This document shows, piece after piece, positions 1 through 10,150 of a DNA stretch of 64,000 bases. The stretch is taken from assembly GCF_000166055.1 (NCBI RefSeq), contig NC_014664.1:124001-188000 (forward strand), written 5' to 3'. Below the pieces are notes generated by a model. It was not told the origin of the DNA. It saw only the letters and a program-made list of their open reading frames with translations, and ran no database searches. Positions within the stretch are counted from its first letter, which is position 1; the number at the start of each line of letters is the position of its first letter. The stretch is from Rhodomicrobium vannielii ATCC 17100 (GTDB lineage: Bacteria; Pseudomonadota; Alphaproteobacteria; Rhizobiales; Rhodomicrobiaceae). Both the position numbers and the translations under genes were made by a program.

Positions 1-214
1 GCAGGTAGGCTGGCGGAGAATATGTGCCCTCCACCTCGAAGCCCTGATTTTTCTGGTGAAAAACCCCACCGCCGGAAACGGCGCGCGAGGTTATGACTGG
101 CGCTTTCGCGCCCGTGGTCGAGGTGATTGACATCGCCCAAAATCTAGACACCACTATGGTTTCCTGCAAGTGAACGCCGCGCGATGCTGTCGCACAGTGT
201 CGAATTTGCCGCAA

Positions 215-1282
215 CTAAAGTCGTACGGCGGGGGGAAGCGTGAGCGTCACGCGCGTGCCGGTGCCGTGTGAGGTTTCGAGATCGAGCTTCGCTTTCGCAT
301 TTTCCTTCAGCGTCTGCACGATGAGCGCCCCGAGGTTGCCTTTCTCCGGCCAGTTCGTTTCGGGCGGCAGGCCCACGCCGTCATCTGCGACGACCACGCG
401 CCCGCCGTCTTCGCCGCCGAGACATTCGACCGTGATGGTGCCGCCTTCGCGGCCCTGGAAGGCGTGTTTCAAGGCATTCGTCAAAAGTTCGTTGACCACA
501 AGGCCGACCGGCATCGCGACATTGACCGACACCGGGAAGCCATCGGCCTTAAGTTCCAGGCGGACGCCCTCGGCAGCGTGGGAGCGCATAACGGCGGTGG
601 CGAGCTGGCTGATATAGGAACCGAGGTCAACCTCGTCGCCATCGGGCTTTGCATTCAGGAAGCTGTAGAGAATGGCGAGCGCCTCGATGCGGCCGGCAAG
701 CCGGTTGAGCGGCTCCTTGCCCTCGGGCCAGTGGCGCGACTCAAGGCGGATGAGCGCGGTGATGAGCTGGAGATTGTTTTTGACGCGGTGCTGAAGTTCC
801 AGCAGCGCGAGATCGTTGTCCCCGCGCGACTTCGCAAAGTCGATTTCGTCGTCGTCGCCAACATAGGCGCTGACGTCGATCAACGCGACGAGCCGAAACG
901 CGGGCTGTCCGTCGTCGCCGACGATAACGGACGAATAGACATCGGCGATGGCTGTCTCCGCGTCGGGCCGCGCAATGTGAAACACGCCGATATGATCGGC
1001 GTTGTCGTCTATGATCGCGGTCAGAAGATCGCGCTCGCCCTTTTCCGAGGCGTTGGCCAGCACATCCCAGGTCTTGCCAAGAACTTCGGTGAGCGGGACG
1101 CCGGCGATCTTCTCGAAGGCGGGGTTCGCGTAAATGATGCGCTCGTTCCCGTCCATCGCGCCGACCAGAATGGCGATCGGCATCTTGTCGAGGAATTGCT
1201 GGAAGCGGTCGTCATTCAGCGCTTCCGCAAGGTCGGGCATATCAAGAAGTTCTTCGACCTGCGTTTTGTCCGTGTCCGGCAT
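215..1282 (-). CDS. PAS domain sensor histidine kinase, HisKA_2 type
   Basis: Probably a cytosolic two-component sensor kinase. I see no membrane segment in its 355 residues. A PAS domain covers about residues 25-140 (ANPAFEKIAGVPLTEVLGKTW is typical PAS sequence). It is followed by a HisKA_2 phospho-acceptor box, LQHRVKNNLQ, with His165 as the predicted phosphorylation site. The C-terminal HATPase has the N-box NELLTNALKHAF and the G-boxes DDGVGLPP and GTGTRVTL. This kinase class is common in Rhizobiales, where members sense light, redox or general stress, but the ligand cannot be read from this sequence. No response regulator lies beside it, so it is an orphan within the window. It lies 95 nt downstream of the GH31 gene on the same strand and may be cotranscribed with it. 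Confidence 0.9.
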   Translation of the reverse strand: MPDTDKTQVEELLDMPDLAEALNDDRFQQFLDKMPIAILVGAMDGNERIIYANPAFEKIAGVPLTEVLGKTWDVLANASEKGERDLLTAIIDDNADHIGVFHIARPDAETAIADVYSSVIVGDDGQPAFRLVALIDVSAYVGDDDEIDFAKSRGDNDLALLELQHRVKNNLQLITALIRLESRHWPEGKEPLNRLAGRIEALAILYSFLNAKPDGDEVDLGSYISQLATAVMRSHAAEGVRLELKADGFPVSVNVAMPVGLVVNELLTNALKHAFQGREGGTITVECLGGEDGGRVVVADDGVGLPPETNWPEKGNLGALIVQTLKENAKAKLDLETSHGTGTRVTLTLPPAVRL

Positions 1283-1377
1283 GATTGGCTGAAGGTCTCC
1301 CTCGGCAACGTGATGTCTTGGAACAACGCCCTAATGTTCAGCTCAAGCTGGCAAGGATATGGCAGCAGAGCTGCTAT

Positions 1378-3777
1378 TCATAGGGGCGCTTTAAACGGTA
1401 ATTCAGACGTTTGCAACCGTCGAACATCTTGAAGCCCATTTACGGCGATTGGGATCGACTGCCCCGTTTCATCCTCGAAGCAAATATGAGGCCAACGGGC
1501 CGCGCGGCTACCCTCGCGTTCGATGCGGAGTGCGAGGCGGTTGGCGCGCCATTCGCTCGCCACGGCGAGGATGCAGGGCGGCGATGACAGGTCGAAGACG
1601 CTTTCGCCGTCGTCGTCGAAGATCGAAAGCGACAATCGGCTATGTCCGCCGGGAAAGATGCGAAGCGTGAGCGGGCCGGTTTCCCCAGAGGGCGAGGGAC
1701 CGAGCGGAAGCATCGTTCCGGCGCGGACGAAGGCGGGCGCTCGCCCGAGCGGTGCGTCGACCCTATGCCAACCGGGCGCGAAATGCGCGCCGCCGTGAAG
1801 CGCATACCAGCCGCCGGGCGTGTCGGGTAGCCAGACGCGGCGTTCGCGTGCGCCGTCCTCGACAACGGGCGCGACGAGCATATCCGCGCCCAGCATGAAC
1901 GCGTCGTGCTCGCCGTAGGCTTCGGCCTCGCCGGGGAAATCGTAAAACAGCGGCCGGAGGATCGGCTCGTGATGCGCATGCGCACGCCAGAGGAGCGTAT
2001 ACAGCAGCGGGACAAGTCGCTCACGAAGCTGGAACGCCTCACGAACGAGCGGTAGCAGCTCGGCATACATCCACGGCTCGTTGACGCTGCCGTCGTCGTT
2101 CCACGAGTGGATGCTGAACCTCGGCCAGAACACGCCCTGCTCGATCCAGCGCATGAAAAGCTCCGGGTCCGGCTTCGGCCCTGCGAAGCCGCCCACGTCG
2201 TGGCCGAAATTGTAGACGCCCGACAGGCTGAGGCCGTGCCCCATGCGCAGGTTATAGCGCAGCGTCTTCCATGAGGTGGCGTTGTCGCCCGTCCATGTCT
2301 GGGCGTAGCGCTGAAGGCCGGGGCCGCCCGAGCGCGAGACGAGGAAGGGGCGTTTGCGGGGCGCATGCTCGCGCTGGGCACGCTCCGACGCGCGCAGCAT
2401 CAGGTTCGTCTGCACGGGCCGCAAGCAGGACATCGTGCCGCCGCGCCAATTCACATCCGCGCGCGCGTCGCCATCCCACACCTCGAATTCGTTGTTGTCG
2501 TTCCATGTCGCGGCGATGCCGTGGTCGAGGAGTTGCGCCTTGACCTGAGCCGTCCACCACGCGCTCGTCTCCGGATTGGTGAAATCGAGATAGGCGGCCT
2601 TGCCCGACCAGAACTGCGCGAGATGCGGGCGCTCGCCCTCCGCCTCGCGCACGAAGCCGCCGAAGCGCTCGACCTCCGCAAAGCGTGGGTGATCCGTCAG
2701 CATCGCGGGCTTCACATTGGCGACGAGCCGCACGCCGCTCGCGTTGAAGGCGGCTGCGACGCGTAGCGGTTCGGGGAAGCGCGTCCGGTCCCATGTGAAG
2801 ACGTAGCGGCCTTCGCCGCGCTTCGTGTAGCCGGACGACATATGGAACGAGCCGCACGGCAGGGCGTGCTCGTGGATTTGCGCGAGGAATCCAGTGAGTT
2901 GCCGCTCGGCGTCCGGCGCTTCCGTATAGTGCATCGTCGAGCCGGAATAGGAGAGCGACCAGCGCGGCGGCATGGCGGTTCGCCCGGTCAGCGCGGTGAA
3001 GGCCGGGGTGATGTCGCGCGCCGAGCCGCCGAAGAACAGCCACAGGTCGAGATCGCCGTCTTCGGCCTCGAAGCTCGTGAACGGGCCGTGATAGGCGTCG
3101 ATCTCCTGGCCCATGTCGAAGGCGGCGTGGCTGAGGTTATCGTAGAAGAGGCCGACGGCGGGCGCGCTCGCGTCGGGGCGCAACGCGATGAAGAACGGGA
3201 TGTGCTTGTAGAGCGGATCGGATGTCTCGGCGTCGTAGCCCATCGCGTCGGAGGTCTTCATGCGCAAGCGGCGGCCGCGCTTGTTCGCGTCGCCAGTCTT
3301 TTCGCCGAAACCGTAATAGGCCGTTGCCGGGTCGCAGCAAAGATAATGCGCGAAGCGGTTGCCGCGCTCGTCGAACAGGTAGCTTTGCGTCTGCCGGTCG
3401 GTAAGCGCCAAGCGGAACGGCTCGCCTTCGTGCTCGCGGAAGGACCACGTAAGGCCAAGCGGCGCGCGGCGGATCTCCGCGCGCATCAGCACCGTTTCGA
3501 TGACGATCGCGCGGGGTGTCTCGTCGGCGGTGCGGATCGGCTCGTTCGGAAGGCCGGTCTCGTCCAGCCGGTCGCGACCGTCGATGGCGTCATCGCCCGA
3601 AAGCTCCGGCGAAAGCGACCACGTGCGCGGGCAGCGAAGCCCATGAGGCCGCGTCACGAGGAGCCGCGCAGTCCGCGCCCCATGAAAGGAAAGCGTGAGC
3701 CGATAGCCGCGCTCAAGTTCAATCTCGGCACGGTTTCCCGTCGCCGAAAGAAGGGTTCCACCCGTCAACGCCCGCAT
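1378..3777 (-). CDS. Glycoside hydrolase family 31 (alpha-glucosidase-like)
   Basis: A 799-residue GH31 TIM-barrel enzyme, expected to hydrolyse alpha-glycosidic bonds with retention. The N-terminal beta domain precedes a barrel that includes PPRWSLSYSGSTMHY. The motif WNDNNE supplies the probable nucleophile Asp427, and WTGDNATSW supplies the probable acid/base Asp498. WNDDGSVNEPW is another family signature. No signal peptide is apparent, so it is probably cytoplasmic. The ATG has AGGG about 8 nt upstream. The gene starts 43 nt after rsmH on the same strand, so it probably belongs to the mraZ operon, which is unusual because ftsL and ftsI normally follow rsmH. Substrate specificity cannot be assigned. 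Confidence 0.88.
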   Translation of the reverse strand: MRALTGGTLLSATGNRAEIELERGYRLTLSFHGARTARLLVTRPHGLRCPRTWSLSPELSGDDAIDGRDRLDETGLPNEPIRTADETPRAIVIETVLMRAEIRRAPLGLTWSFREHEGEPFRLALTDRQTQSYLFDERGNRFAHYLCCDPATAYYGFGEKTGDANKRGRRLRMKTSDAMGYDAETSDPLYKHIPFFIALRPDASAPAVGLFYDNLSHAAFDMGQEIDAYHGPFTSFEAEDGDLDLWLFFGGSARDITPAFTALTGRTAMPPRWSLSYSGSTMHYTEAPDAERQLTGFLAQIHEHALPCGSFHMSSGYTKRGEGRYVFTWDRTRFPEPLRVAAAFNASGVRLVANVKPAMLTDHPRFAEVERFGGFVREAEGERPHLAQFWSGKAAYLDFTNPETSAWWTAQVKAQLLDHGIAATWNDNNEFEVWDGDARADVNWRGGTMSCLRPVQTNLMLRASERAQREHAPRKRPFLVSRSGGPGLQRYAQTWTGDNATSWKTLRYNLRMGHGLSLSGVYNFGHDVGGFAGPKPDPELFMRWIEQGVFWPRFSIHSWNDDGSVNEPWMYAELLPLVREAFQLRERLVPLLYTLLWRAHAHHEPILRPLFYDFPGEAEAYGEHDAFMLGADMLVAPVVEDGARERRVWLPDTPGGWYALHGGAHFAPGWHRVDAPLGRAPAFVRAGTMLPLGPSPSGETGPLTLRIFPGGHSRLSLSIFDDDGESVFDLSSPPCILAVASEWRANRLALRIEREGSRAARWPHICFEDETGQSIPIAVNGLQDVRRLQTSELPFKAPL

Positions 3778-3820
3778 GCGCCGACCCTGCGACGCGAAAA
3801 TGGCCGCATCGCGGCTTGAT

Positions 3821-4843
3821 TTAGGCGAGCGGCGGCGCGTCGGTGCGGACGGCCCAGCGCAGGCGCGCCGAGCGCGCGCGCGGGTTGGCGGCCACCTCGT
3901 CCTCGCCTGGCTCCACGCCGTGGCGGTCGCGAAGCTCGAAGGTTGGCGCGGTGCTGTCCCCGGCGTCGGGAATGTAGCGCGATGCTTTCGCGCGTTTGCC
4001 CGAGCGCTCCGCGAGGAAGCGCTTCACGATGCGGTCTTCGAGCGAATGGAAGCTGACAACCACAAGCCGCCCGCCGGGCTTGAGCAGCCGTTCGGCCGCT
4101 TCGAGCGCGCGCGTGAGTTCCCCGAGTTCGTCGTTCACATAAAGGCGCAGTGCCTGAAAGCTGCGGGTGGCCGGGTGCTTCGGATCGCCGGGCTTGTGGC
4201 CGAGCACGCGCGCTATCAGCGCCGCAAGCTGGCCCGTGCGCTCGAAGGGCGCCGTCTCGCGATCCTTCACGATGGCCGCCGCGATGGCGCGTGAGCGGCG
4301 TTCCTCGCCGAACGTATAGAGAATGTCGGCGATGGCGTCTTTTTCGTAGGTGTTGACGACATCGGCGGCGGAGAGGCCGCTCGACGACATGCGCATGTCG
4401 AGCGGGCCGTCGCGCATGAAGGAGAAGCCGCGTTCCGCCTCGTCGAGCTGCATGGACGAGACGCCCAGATCGAGCACGACACCGTCGAGCGCGTCCCAGC
4501 CGATCCCGTGCGCGGCGTCTTCCATCTCGGAAAAGGGTGTTTCGGCGAGTTTCAACCGGCCCGCAAAGGCGGTTTCGAGTGCGCAGGCCCCCGCTATCGC
4601 GGTCGGGTCGCGGTCGAGGCCGAGCACGTCGCAATGCGCGGCTTCAAGGATGGCGCGAGCATATCCGCCCGCGCCAAAGGTGCCGTCAATGAAGCGTTCC
4701 CCCACCCCTGGATGCAACGCTTCCAGCACTTCCCTCAGTAGCACCGGGATGTGACGGATCGGTCCGCTGTCGGGAGACGGGCCCTCTACCGGTCTCCCGC
4801 GATCCGCCACATCCCTGGTGCCCCCACGTCTGCGCCGCTTCAT
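3821..4843 (-). CDS. rsmH: 16S rRNA (cytosine(1402)-N(4))-methyltransferase RsmH (MraW)
   Basis: A SAM-dependent methyltransferase that modifies N4 of C1402 in the decoding centre of 16S rRNA. The start region HIPVLLREVLEAL and the SAM loop FIDGTFGAGGYARAIL are diagnostic. So are LDRDPTAI, GVVLDLGVSSMQLDEAERGFSFM with DGPLDMRM, and VVSFHSLEDRIVKRF near the C terminus. The length (340 aa) is normal for the family. About 30 extra basic residues precede the conserved core. Its ATG overlaps the mraZ stop as TGATG, so the two are very probably translationally coupled. Confidence 0.97.
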   Translation of the reverse strand: MKRRRRGGTRDVADRGRPVEGPSPDSGPIRHIPVLLREVLEALHPGVGERFIDGTFGAGGYARAILEAAHCDVLGLDRDPTAIAGACALETAFAGRLKLAETPFSEMEDAAHGIGWDALDGVVLDLGVSSMQLDEAERGFSFMRDGPLDMRMSSSGLSAADVVNTYEKDAIADILYTFGEERRSRAIAAAIVKDRETAPFERTGQLAALIARVLGHKPGDPKHPATRSFQALRLYVNDELGELTRALEAAERLLKPGGRLVVVSFHSLEDRIVKRFLAERSGKRAKASRYIPDAGDSTAPTFELRDRHGVEPGEDEVAANPRARSARLRWAVRTDAPPLA

Positions 4844-5295
4844 CAGCGGCTCCCCGCGCCGAGCTCTTTGCGAAGCGCAAGCGCTTGTTCGCGCGCGCGT
4901 TCACGAAACTTGTTGTAAGCCTCTGGTTCCCAGATCTGAAACTTGTTGCCAAGGCCGACGAAAACCGCCGTCTCTGTAATTCCGGCATGATCGCGAAGCC
5001 GCTTCGGCAGGACGGTGCGCCCGTCCGGGTCCACTTTGAGCTTTTCGCACTCGCCGAAATAGACGAGTTCGAGTGCTTCGCGAAGGGCGCTGCCCGTAGG
5101 CTGCCGCCCGACAATTTCTTTGATTTCCTCGACCAACCGAGAGCCTCCAGCTTCGATCGTAGCGTAGTCGAGATGCGGGTAGCAGTGAATTTCGCTCGTG
5201 CCTTCCTGTGCAAGGACGGCGCGAAACGGCGCAGGAATTGCGACGCGCCCGCGTTGGTCAACCTTGCTGTCGATGCGCGAAGCAAATTCATCCAT
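4843..5295 (-). CDS. mraZ: Transcriptional regulator MraZ
   Basis: First gene of the division/cell-wall (dcw) type operon. MraZ is a ring-forming DNA-binding protein that represses its own operon through YGGGN direct repeats. The 150 residues carry two SpoVT-AbrB-like halves: DSKVDQRGRVAIPAPFRAVL near the N terminus and LKVDPDGRTVLPKRLRDHAGI in the second half. Two clear YGGGN repeat arrays lie upstream. The stop overlaps the rsmH start by one base. The division genes that usually follow are not in the window. Confidence 0.96.
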   Translation of the reverse strand: MDEFASRIDSKVDQRGRVAIPAPFRAVLAQEGTSEIHCYPHLDYATIEAGGSRLVEEIKEIVGRQPTGSALREALELVYFGECEKLKVDPDGRTVLPKRLRDHAGITETAVFVGLGNKFQIWEPEAYNKFRERAREQALALRKELGAGSR

Positions 5296-5374
5296 CCCTC
5301 AAATCCACGCCTCCGCCCAAAACGCACACTGCGACGGCTTGCGCATCTGGTGCCGTGGCAAATCTTTAACCGAA

Positions 5375-5399
5375 ACCCGCTACTACCCATAAATGCCCA
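5375..5399 (-). promoter_or_regulatory. MraZ-type operator, three repeats (mraZ-proximal)
   Basis: On the minus strand the repeats read TGGGC, TGGGT and CGGGT with 5-bp spacers, giving an exact 10-bp period. They lie about 80-105 nt upstream of the mraZ start and in the same sense as mraZ. This matches the known MraZ target of tandem TGGG-type pentamers on one face of the helix. They sit just downstream of a plausible promoter, which fits autorepression. Confidence 0.75.
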
Positions 5400-5418
5400 G
5401 ACGGCGAAAAACCAGAGT

Positions 5419-5448
5419 TGTACACGAACTATCGACTTGGATGGTCAA
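5419..5448 (-). promoter_or_regulatory. Candidate sigma70 promoter of mraZ
   Basis: On the minus strand a TTGACC -35 element (5448-5443) is followed after 18 bp by TGTACA as a weak -10 (5424-5419). Transcription would begin near 5410, immediately before the three-repeat operator. This was read by eye only, and the -10 is poor. Confidence 0.4.
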
Positions 5449-5510
5449 GTGACGACATAAAATTTCAAAAATTAAGCTATAAACGTCCGTTCTGCGCGAA
5501 AAGCGAAGGA

Positions 5511-5574
5511 TCGGAGGGAGAAACCTTGCCGTGCTGTGGCCTTGCCCGGCGAAAGCTGTTTTCTCTCCCTCCGA
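5511..5574. repeat. 11-bp perfect inverted repeat between the two MraZ arrays
   Basis: TCGGAGGGAGA (5511-5521) is exactly complementary to TCTCCCTCCGA (5564-5574), with 42 nt between them. There is no T-run on either side, so it does not look like a standard terminator. It could fold as the base stem of a small RNA or be a protein-binding repeat. Its function is unknown. Confidence 0.5.
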
Positions 5575-5590
5575 ATCGCCCCCTTCCGAA

Positions 5591-5625
5591 CGGGCATTTA
5601 TGGGATAACATGGGTAAGTGTGGGC
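5591..5625 (+). promoter_or_regulatory. Second MraZ-type operator, four repeats, opposite orientation
   Basis: On the plus strand CGGGC, TGGGA, TGGGT and TGGGC are spaced by exactly 10 bp. It shares the 13-mer GGGCATTTATGGG with the mraZ-proximal array, but inverted. It points away from mraZ toward a stretch with no recognisable gene. It may be a second site for the MraZ ring on a folded promoter region, or it may control an unseen plus-strand transcript. Confidence 0.65.
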
Positions 5626-6139
5626 GTCAACAGACGGCTATCGCGCGTTGCATAAAGGTAAGGAAAACGTGAACGGCGGGCGCGATAGGCGCATTTGATC
5701 GGTTGAAATAGGCCCCGGGAGCCCCGCGCGTCGTTGCGGTGGCCGTTGCCGCATGAAGGGCGCGGGCGTTTTTCGTTCCTGGCGCTCTATTCAGTGACGT
5801 TCGCCAGGCGCGCCCATCGAAAGAGGCGAAGGCGTCGCTCGCCGCGCTGGCACCCACGCGAGCCCATCGGCTCAAGGCGTAGCAACGGCGCTCGGCGTTC
5901 CGGCACGCGTTTGCGGCGGGATGCGCTTTTCGGCGAGCCCGTTGCGGATGATCCCAGTTTAGAGGCGAAAAGCTTTCCGCTGGCGGGGCGCGCGGCTGGC
6001 GTCAGCGAGAGGCGCGTGTGCGGCACGCCGCTTCGCCGGGGCCGCTCACCAATGGCGCGGATAAGAGAAGGCGGAGCGCTCCCGCCGTTTCCAACCTTCG
6101 AACGACACGTGCTCGGGGGGAGATGGGCCAGCGAGCGCC

Positions 6140-8098
<1,959 letters not shown>

Positions 8099-8238
8099 GT
8101 GCAGTCTCCGATGCAAAGACTCGCCAGCGTCACAAAGTGTTTTTAAACCTTAACGCTCACCCGTTCGGGTGAAGCGGCGAAGCCGTGTGCTATGGCGCAT
8201 CAAGCTTCAGCGTGGTTGTTTTCCTCACCTGCTTCAAG

Positions 8239-9990
8239 ATGTATCAGATTACGCAAAAAGTTCGATATGTTTTGAAGAGTCTCGCGGCGGCGGGGCTGTG
8301 CGCCGGGCTGGCGCTGGTCTTTTTCGCTGTGGCGGTTCCGCGCTTCTTCGACGGTGACGTGGCGCGTAAAAGCTTCGTGAAGGCGCTGTCAGCTTGGAGC
8401 GGCGGCAAGGTCACGCTCGCGGGCCAACTTCGCATAGCGAGTTTCGCCACGCTTTCGGTCGAGGCGAGCGATGTCCGCTTCCATGACGCGCCCGGGCTCG
8501 ATCCGGTGCAGCGAGGAAGTGCCGAAACTGTCACGGCCGTCGTGAATCTCTCCTCCCTGTTGCTTGGCGACCTCGAATACAGGAAATTCGTCGTCTCATC
8601 GCCTCGTTTCGTGCTGAAGCGCGATGCGGGCGGGCGCGCGGCCGACGAACTCGCGGCGGCGAGGCTCGCACTCACGCTGGTGGACCGCAGCAGCCTTCCG
8701 GACATCCAATTGCGCGACCCGGTGTTCTATATCGCCGACGGCGCCCTTCGCCCTTACCGGCGCGTCGCCTTCGAACGCATCACGTTGAAGCGGCCGGACA
8801 GCGCGGCAGCGGCTCCCTTCGCCTTGAGCATGCGCAAGCCCGGTTTCGAGCTTGCTTTCAAGGGCGAGCGCAACGGGCAGAAGGTATCGGGCCAGCTCAA
8901 GCTCGTGGCGGCGGGCGACCATCCGCTTGCCGCTCATCTGATTGCGGCGCTGGCGCCATGGGAAACGGCGACCGGTTTTTCTCTTGAAGGGGATCTCACC
9001 TGGTCGCGCGAGCGCTTCTCCCTCGATAACGCGTCTCTCTCGTTCGGCGACAGAACTGCGACGGGCGTGCTCGCGCTCGATGTCTCGGATGATCCCGCGC
9101 GGCTCGAAGGCACGCTCGCTTACGACACGCTGGACGTGACGCCGATGTGGGCCGCCGCACGAGCCGCCGCCGCCCCTTCCAACGGGGGCGAAGCGGATGG
9201 TTCGCCGGGCGTCGTCTCCCCGCCCGCCCGCGTTGAACGGCGCGCGGTCGACCTCGACATACGTCTCTCCGCCGACCGCCTCCGCGCGGGCGCTTTCGAA
9301 GCCGGGCCGGTCGCATTGGCCGTATCGGCGCGGAGCGGGCATCTTTCCATAGACGTCGCGGAACTCGCGCTTTTTGGCGGTAATGCAATCGCGAGGGTGG
9401 AAATCGACCCGGCGCGGCCCGGTGCGCTGTGGGTAACCGGCACGGCGAAACGGCTCGACGCTGGCGCGCTTGCGTCGGCGCTGCAACTGCCGCTTTCGGT
9501 GCGCGGGCCGGCGACTGTGCGGCTCGGGTTGAACGTGCCGCTTGGCGCCGAGGCCGCGCTGCCGGAGACGGGCACGGCATCGGGAAGCTTTGCGCTTCTT
9601 TTTCCGCTCGGTGGATCGCTCGATGGTGTGGCCGGGCGCGCGCTCGGCGCGGCTGTCGCTGGACCGGCCCCTCTTGCAACCGGTCGTGAGCGGTTTCCCT
9701 TTGCAGCGGCACGCATCGACGGGAGGTTGACCAGCGGCGGCGTCGATCTCGATGTCCAAGGGCAGCACGAGGGGCAGAAGATCGAGGGAAAGCTCAGGAT
9801 CGCGTTGCCCGACGCTGCCGTGAGCGGCACGCTGTCCACACGCCGCGAGGAAGCGCCGGTTGCGACGAGCGGCGCATCCAAGGGTGGCGCGGCGAGCGGA
9901 AGCGTCGCCGCACGGTCGTCTAAGCTCGTGCTCTCGGGAACGGCCGCAGCGCCCGTCCTCTCATCGCACGAGTCCAGCCTTTCCAATTGA
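8239..9990 (+). CDS. AsmA-like protein, inner-membrane anchored
   Basis: About 583 residues with one N-terminal membrane anchor (LAAAGLCAGLALVFFAVAVP), followed by a large predicted periplasmic beta-rich part. The segment after the anchor, with a pattern like ALSAWSGGKVTLAGQL...LSVEASDVRFHDAPGL, matches the AsmA N-terminal domain. AsmA-family proteins are long bridge-like proteins implicated in lipid transport and outer-membrane homeostasis. The start is uncertain: the ATG at 8239 puts the anchor close to the N terminus but has no clear ribosome site, and a GTG at 8185 would add 18 residues. The protein is Ala/Gly/Ser-rich toward the C terminus. Confidence 0.75.
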   Translation: MYQITQKVRYVLKSLAAAGLCAGLALVFFAVAVPRFFDGDVARKSFVKALSAWSGGKVTLAGQLRIASFATLSVEASDVRFHDAPGLDPVQRGSAETVTAVVNLSSLLLGDLEYRKFVVSSPRFVLKRDAGGRAADELAAARLALTLVDRSSLPDIQLRDPVFYIADGALRPYRRVAFERITLKRPDSAAAAPFALSMRKPGFELAFKGERNGQKVSGQLKLVAAGDHPLAAHLIAALAPWETATGFSLEGDLTWSRERFSLDNASLSFGDRTATGVLALDVSDDPARLEGTLAYDTLDVTPMWAAARAAAAPSNGGEADGSPGVVSPPARVERRAVDLDIRLSADRLRAGAFEAGPVALAVSARSGHLSIDVAELALFGGNAIARVEIDPARPGALWVTGTAKRLDAGALASALQLPLSVRGPATVRLGLNVPLGAEAALPETGTASGSFALLFPLGGSLDGVAGRALGAAVAGPAPLATGRERFPFAAARIDGRLTSGGVDLDVQGQHEGQKIEGKLRIALPDAAVSGTLSTRREEAPVATSGASKGGAASGSVAARSSKLVLSGTAAAPVLSSHESSLSN

Positions 9991-10150
9991 AGCGCTCCGA
10001 ATGGCGTGTGGCGGTCAGGCCAAGGGCGCGTTCAGGATTGTGCCTTCGGAAGCGGGCTTTGCGCGCCTGTGCGACGGCATCTCCAGACAGGCCGACCATA
10101 GGACCGTCGATGCACATTTGCAGGCGCTACTCCTGCACCGAGCCGAAACA

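Larger units (their letters stand above)
5296..6139. other. Gene-less region between mraZ and the acetoacetyl-CoA synthetase gene
   Basis: These 844 bp contain the mraZ promoter, two MraZ arrays and a long inverted repeat. They also include an A+T-rich patch at about 5455-5485 that stands out from the GC-rich surroundings. From 5630 to 6139 I find no convincing coding region: the open frames there are Arg-rich and resemble random high-GC frames. I looked for RNase P RNA signatures and did not see them. Confidence 0.6.

Noticed and set aside
1-214. Possible 3' end of a gene entering from the left
   Set aside because: Open plus-strand frames end within about 130 nt and show no recognisable domain, so I cannot support a partial gene.
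5591-5625. CRISPR-like short repeats
   Set aside because: The repeat unit is five bases with 5-bp spacers, which fits an MraZ operator and not a CRISPR array.
5296-6139. Possible RNase P RNA gene next to mraZ
   Set aside because: I looked for the conserved GAGGAAAGTCC and ACAGAA segments on both strands and found neither.
8099-8116. Six-residue earlier start of the acetoacetyl-CoA synthetase
   Set aside because: The downstream ATG has GGAG at proper spacing and gives the usual N terminus.
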